Assembly: GCA_026874595.1 (NCBI GenBank)
Contig: CM049314.1
Coordinates: 10,348,729-10,412,728, forward strand
Reading direction: 5' to 3'
Length of the DNA stretch: 64,000 nt
Origin: Sipunculus nudus
Lineage: Eukaryota > Annelida > Sipuncula > Golfingiida > Sipunculidae
Of the stretch, positions 55,101-62,800 are shown one piece after another; the first letter of the stretch is position 1; every line of letters begins with the position of its first letter. The position numbers and the translations under genes are program-made. The notes beneath the pieces are model-generated. The model had not been told where the DNA came from, searched no databases, and saw only the letters and a program-made list of their open reading frames with translations.

Positions 55101-58100
55101 TTATCCAGCATGTGTGTTCACTGAATCGGCAAAACGGTTTGGTATCCATCTGTATACAAATCAGTGAAAACCTGCCCTGTCTGCGTTTATTGTCGATCCT
55201 TTCTAACATTTGAAAAAAAGTATAGTAATATCATATTCAAAGATATTTCACCTCAGAGACTTGATGACATGCGGTAAGGTCGGGCTTTCCTGAGAGAAAA
55301 TCTTGACTTGTTTGCTTCTTTAATATGATTATGCGAGACCACGACTGGAACTCTCACACCCAAGATATTTTCACATTGTTGGTCAGTAATCATGTTTTTT
55401 TTTAAATGTTTAAATCTGCTCTAAATCCGACTTTCCGCCATAATCCGTGTATTTAATATAATTCTGTTTTTGAACCCTAATTCCATTTTCGATCCCTAAT
55501 TCTGTTTTTCCATCTGTTTTTCTTTTAAAAAAGAAAAAAACAGGGCTCTATGTATTGTACCAGTGTGCAGTTAGTACCTACATGTGTATCTGGGTATAAT
55601 AGGGGTGACACTAGGTGAAGTGAATGACCTATGATTGCCAAACAGTACCATGTGGATGCATAATCACAGTAAGTTATCTTCTACTGATTTATGTATATGG
55701 TTTAATAATGGCTATAGTAGGCCTGCATCCCAGTGAATTATGTTTAATAGAGTGCACTATTAAATACATCATAAATTGTTTATTTCATATTAACTTTTCA
55801 TACTCGCAAATAGAACTATTTCCTTTTAAGAGTCCCTGTAGTAAACAACACATATATTTACAAACTGAACAGATAAAGAGTTTTGATCATATGAATTTCA
55901 TGAAGAACTTGAAATTTTCAATTTTCTTTTAACCTTTTTTTTCTTTTAAAACCTCCTCTGTGCACCCTCTTTGTTTCAATTTTACAGATGAACATTTTCT
56001 CTGAGTTATAATATACAAAGTAGTACTAACCCAGACTAAACTTGCTGAACTTCCTCTTGGGGGTGCCAGGTCCAGAGGATGGCGGGTCATCCTCTGCAGC
56101 TGATAGGCTGACTGGTGCTGATGCTCGCAGGACGTTACGTCCCTGTTCCTCCAGCATCTCAGAATCACTGGCAGCTCCATAAGGTGGAAAAATTTGCTGT
56201 AAGTATAATGACAGCAGAAACCTACAACATCCATCAGACTACTAATATTAAGTCACAATGGGTTATTACCAAATTTGCCAAAACTAACCAAAAGGTATCA
56301 AAATTTATTAGTTCAAATGTGCTGGCTCCTGACTAAAAATATGTCTTGGTAATGACTGGATCAAACAGTCATGAATAAATGGGCATCCTCTTCATTGGAG
56401 AGATATTAAGCCAAAGAAAATGAGAAAATTTCTCTCCACAAATTCAACTTAAGTAGTATTAGGTTAGGATAATTTGCTTTTACTCCATAGGTGTCTCTAT
56501 TAAATCATGAATTCACATTATGCTGAAACACTGTGCATTAACAGTGCCAAACCTGCCTCTAATAATGATACCAAAAAATTTGCCATGATTAAAACTATGA
56601 ATGCAAATAAAGCTTTTCATATGAAAGAAACTGACCTTTTTTGACCTCCTTCTGAAGAGTGACCTTCGACCTTTGTTATTGCTCTCCTCACTGGACACAC
56701 TAGGTACTCTATGGACCTCTCTTTCATCCCCACTCTCTGACGTCATGGAGACCGTTCTTCTGTGTGGAAAATGTAAGTTAAGACTGTGTCTCATACGCGA
56801 CAGTATCAAAATCAAATCCCAACTCATGATCAATTACCCGGTAGATTTTTTTTTATTAAAAATTGTCTTTTTTACATACAAACTGGCAGTTTTTGGTGTA
56901 CACTTATAAAAAGTTTTGCATAAAACTGGCAAAAGCAAAAGAATGTACAAACCTGAGAAGTAATAAATAATACAATGAACATTTTTATGGTTACATCAAC
57001 CATACATCAATTGATAATTCTCTCCATGTCCCCCTGTCTCTCTCCACCTCTCTTGGTCTGTTGTCTCTTTCAAAACACACACACTCAAATTAAAGCCATT
57101 TGACTGAATTTTTGCAAAACATAATACTATAATAATATATATATATATAATACTATAATAAGTGTATGACAAAGACGGCTGAAGCACTATATGATCTACT
57201 GCCATAATGAATGGACCATGTCATACAGCTTTACAAACATTAATAAGAAAGAGAATGCTCCTGCACCTGATGACCTTGGTGGTCTTTCTCGTCTCCTTCT
57301 TCTTCCTGTTGATAGCGTCAGACAAACCGCTGAGCGCAATGAACCTGAAGGTGCTGCCGTGGGTCTCCTTGACATAGTTCAGGTACTGGCGGATGTCACA
57401 ATACAAGCCCTGTGAGGAAAATAATAATATCTAAGTACTAATTATGCTTACACTGAACTCAAACCTTGTTACTAAACCAAAATTCCTATGTTAGTCTAAT
57501 ATCAACACTAAAAGAATACACTATTTATTACAAGGAGACAGAATTTTAGCTTTTTTTACCATTTTGAATATATTCATAAGTTACCCAAGCTGTTTCTCAG
57601 CGTTTATAACAAACACCTGTGAGAGCATTTTTTTACTAACTGGCCACTTTATCAGAGTTTTAGCACATTTTTTCTTAACAAGTTTACCACTGAACATGCC
57701 CAGCATACAAGTTCTAATGAAAGGCTGTCTGAACACTCAATAAAAAGTCAGTAGCCTTAACAGTTACAACAATAATATAGCATTGGTAATTACTTTATTA
57801 TGGACACTGGAAGAAATCACTGGTTTTTATTTTGGAATTGGCGAACAGCTTGCCAACAATTACCCACTTTTGGATTTCTTAGAAAATTTTACCACCCCCC
57901 CCCCCCCCCACCCCTTAAAATGATATTACAGTAGTTTCTGACTCTATACATAACATATAACATTTAGTTGGTGGCTGACCAATGCGAGCCCACCCCCCTC
58001 CCCCCCCCCCCACCATTATAAAAAAAAATAAAGGACAAATGAACCTTGAATTGACAATAGTTGTAAAATAACAATCCATGAAGGAAAAAGGATAAAAGGA

Positions 58101-59796
58101 GATCTTGTAATGAAAATTGTTGAGAAAATTGAAATATCTCACTAGAGTTAATTAAACATATCCCAAAGACTTACAATGTTTTCATGACTAAGGAGGTCCT
58201 TCCACATCTCTACAAAGCGAGTCAGCAGTGACTTGAGAGTGGTCACAATGACTATGCTCTCTACGTTCTTTGGTGGTCCACGGGCTTCTCCAAAATTACT
58301 GGCATACGGTGTCCTTCCCATCCCTTCATGGGGCTTCTTGGTGGCTAAGTGTACAAAATATGTAAGTAACCTACAGTCAATACCATTCATTTTATCAATA
58401 ATCAGGTTATGATAAACACTGCATAAACAAATATGGATAAAATATAAAAATTACTCTAAAAATGTAAATTTTACTCTAACATGGGGATTACTATCAAATG
58501 AAAGCTAAATTTCACATACATGATTTTAAAATAATTTCATGAATTTAACATACATATCTCTTGAAATAATTTAAAGTTGATATAGTTGTGGAGGATTTAG
58601 CTAAAGTCATTCAATGTTTTTACATTAATAATACCAGTTCCATCCAACACATCAAGGGAAAAAGAAGAATTACAGAATTGTTTTTTGCAGGACTGGTGCA
58701 ACTAATATTCACTAAGCTACTTAAGAAGGGCAATGTATAAGATCACTAAGAATAGTATTACAAATGAAATCCCTACAGGTAATATTGTGGGACTGAATTA
58801 ACATCCCAACAAGTAGAATGATGGATGCAAAATGTTTGTTCTAAAAATAATCTAGAGCCCAAACATAATAACAATGGTCTGGCTGCATTTCTGCAATCAT
58901 ATTTTTATATGTACATAATCAAGGGCATTATGAGGCATTATATAAGCACTAAAAAAGTTTACACACTCATACATGTACCTTGTGGTGAGAAAGCAAATGC
59001 TGATGGATCCACACAGAACCCGAGAAACGCGTGCAGGAAGTCAATGACCTCTTGTAATGGTTTCTTCACCAGGAGCAGCCGCAGGAACTTGCGGAACTCT
59101 GCAGGATTTGTTTTTTGCAGTCGGTTGAAGAAGTGCATGCCTTGTGCTCGCAGATGATCCCCGATTGTCCCACGGAATCCGTCCCCACAACCATGAGGGC
59201 AACCAATATTCTTAAAAACCCTGTACAAAATTAAGGTAACAGTTCTTGAAAACTTAGTATAATATTAAAATTGGCATGGAACCATAGCTACAGAGATAAT
59301 ATCATTCTTATATATACCATGCACAGAATTGTAATAGTTAGTTAATAAGGATGAAAATTTAATTCAACATCATAAAAATACATGATCTAAAGACAGATCA
59401 TAACAGAAATAAATAACAGAACTTTGAAACAGATTAGTTTTTCCATGATGTCCTATATTTAAAAAAGCACCATGATTTTTTTATTAAATAGAAGTTCAGT
59501 AAAAAGGAAACCTTGTCAAACTAAGATCACTTTTCTCTTTCATCTAAAGTTATTAGTGAGAAATATCAGTTAAATTTTGTATTTACCAATGAACTGACAA
59601 ACACATTGTAATTTGTTTCAATTTAGAAAAAGGCAGAGGGGAACATAAGAAATGAAAAATATGCCAGGATGAACAATCTTAGCGAGAAACCTGTTAGGAT
59701 AATAAAAATTTCTGCTTACTGAAATTTTTCTTAGTGGACAAGCTATTTCTTATTAATCAAAATTTATCCACTGCATTTCCAGTGACACATTTCATC

Positions 59797-59857
<61 letters not shown>

Positions 59858-62800
59858 CATATAATAAAACAGAAATATAATATTGGCCATTTCATTAGCC
59901 CAGGTCTTCAGCTTAGTTTTGTAATTGTAAAATATCATTCTGCTATACCTTTTATCCACACAGGACCAGTCATATAACACTTCCTATAAGAAAAGTTAGT
60001 TAGTCCTCCCTAACAGCACTAGTCCCTGCTCTTGAATTTAAATTACAAATCTGGCCATGAGCATTCTTGTCACCAAAATTCATCTGAGGAGCCATAATTA
60101 TCAACATTTAAGAAAGTCAGAAACTTTTCAACTCATTTCTAACAAACCCAAAAGCTGAACAATAAATGTCAATGACAGACATTTGTTATTCTGTAATGAT
60201 TATCTCATTTCCATGTGTGCACTTTTTTTAAACATAGCAAAAAGAAATTAATAAAAAAACATGTAAATTCACACTAACTAGAACCAAAGTGGAGCAGTCA
60301 TTGACATTGAGTTTTAATGTTTATAAATTTCTAATGTCTTTCTGTGCAAAATTTATTAAAAATACACAAAATTAATTGACCTGAGACTAAACTAAACATT
60401 TGGCTCTGACCCACCTACCTATGCAGTAGACAAGTTCTTGATTTACAGAAATGTTGATAGTTAAGATCAGCCACTCAGTCAAACATACCCACATCAATAC
60501 AGGAACAAACACTGTCAACTTACTTTATGATGCTCTCCATCGCTATCTGATACGGCATCATCTCCTCCGGTCTCTTCTCAGCACTCATCTTAGTGGGTCC
60601 AGAGTCCTGTCTCTCCTTCTCCTCCTTCTCTCTATCTTTCTCCTCCTTGGCTTCCTCCTTAGCTTGTTCTGATTTCTTCCCCGGTTTCTTTGGTTTCTTC
60701 CCTATAATCTCTAAATCCAGCAGGCAGTTCAGTATGTTAAGGACAACACTACAAACCCGAGAACTGCATTCTTTTCCCACTATGTAGTGCACAGCTTGGA
60801 GGACCACATTGTAATTCAGATGTCCACTCGACTGGATGTAGTACCCTGATCCTGGCACCTCCTGCATCTCCTCGTGGACATCATACTGGATGTTGGAATC
60901 AGTCAAACTGCGACTTAAACCTGGTGGTTTCCCAGTAGTGGATGATTTTTCTGATCCGTCACTGTCCTTTTTGATGGACCAATCAGACACAGCTGGAGTG
61001 GGTGACTGACTGTCCTTTGTGATAGTTATAATGGGTTTCTGCAGCAGTTCAGGTTTCAAACTGTAAGCACGAGTGACAGAATCCTTGCGATTAGGATCCT
61101 GTATGTTGTTTTCTTTTATTTTATTGTCAGGGTCTACTGCGCTGCGACCACCTCTGATCAGAGTTGGCATGCTTTTTCGCCTGACAATATCATTCACAGG
61201 ACTACTCCCAGTTGACCTGTTTTCTTCATCAACACTGTCTTCTTCATTTTCTGCCAACTTGGCCAAAGCGGAACTCGGCCTTGGAGGATGAATCTCTTGG
61301 ACAGACACCACAGGGGGTGCATTCTGTGGGGAGGTTGACCTTTCTTCTTGGTGTAATTTTTCAAGGTCAAACTGCTCCACACTTTCACGTCGACGTAGCT
61401 GCTTAACCTTGTCACCGATCATGTGACGTAATTCAGCCATTCTCATTCTCTTAAATCCTGGTTCTCTCTTAGGTTCCTGGATAACGGGCGTTCTTGCCGT
61501 CACCACACTTTCTCTTCGCCCTGCTCCTAATTCAGCATGAGCTTCAGACAACTTTCTATCATCAACATCTGCAGATGGAGAGACCGTTGTCTGATGGTGG
61601 TTGACCCGGACAAGAGTTGGTAACGATTTACTGCGCTCCCTGCAGTATTCAACCCTATGCATCTCATCACCAACTTCCAGTAACCGCTGATGTATGTATC
61701 TCAATGCCCAGTAGATACCTTCCTCAGCCCACTGTGGGCTGAACAGGCACCGGAGAACTGCTACGTCAAAATAACTAGCACTCAGCAGGTCCAGCTGACA
61801 TGGTCCTCTCATCCCAGCTGTTATCGCACTCTCCAGCTGCTTACTTACATAATCTTTATCAATGGGAGAGACAAGATTTGTCTTATCTTGACCGGAGAGA
61901 ATGCTCAACCGTCTGTGTTCACACTGGCACGCAGATTCACCAAATTTACTATACACCACCTGACTGCAGACTTCACACACAACCTCAACAGTTGTAGACT
62001 GGGCATCGGACACTGAAACTGCACAAATGTCACTCATACGAGCCAAAGGAGCAAGAGGCGTTGCAGCCTCATTATAGCTGCTTCTGCTGGGTGGTACATC
62101 ATCGGGGCAGCCCATAAAAATATTTTCAGTTGAGCTACCTTTTCCTATGTAGATATTAGCAGCATTAGTGTTGATTTTCATCAGATTAGTTTGTGCTTTC
62201 AGGACGTTCCTTTTTGGTTTCACAGGGGTTGAGAAACATGGCACGTCTGGTTGTCTGTACTCCCAGAGTGGCTGCCATAACTTCAAACCATTTTCGAGCT
62301 TCAGGCTTTGAAAATCAGAATCTTTCAAACAATGAATGAGGGGTGCAAACAAATACACAAAAAGCTGCACTGTATCCAGTGAGTGCATGTATGAATATGC
62401 AGATTTGTTCAGGGCAATGCCAGCATTTTTCTCAGTGTCTAAATCTTCGCATTCTGATGCCGCATCAAGTATGATCCAGTGTAAGGTGTACATCAGCTTG
62501 GTTTCGTTTGGACCAAATTTTGTGTCGTGACTGTTGCGAGATTTACGGTTGCCCAGCATGGAAGCACAGCAGTGCATCACATGAGGGAATGCGGCCTGGA
62601 TCAGCTTCCATCTTGAAATGCTCTGGATCGCCTCGCAAAGACTCGGGGACAAACCATGCAAGATATTCTGTACCAGGACCCGCTCAAAAGACTGAAATCA
62701 ATCAAATTATTCAAATACATGTATATAAATTATAATCACTAATATTAAATTTTCAAATAATCAATATATTTAAAGTGCAAGGTTTTACAGTTTTTTTGTA

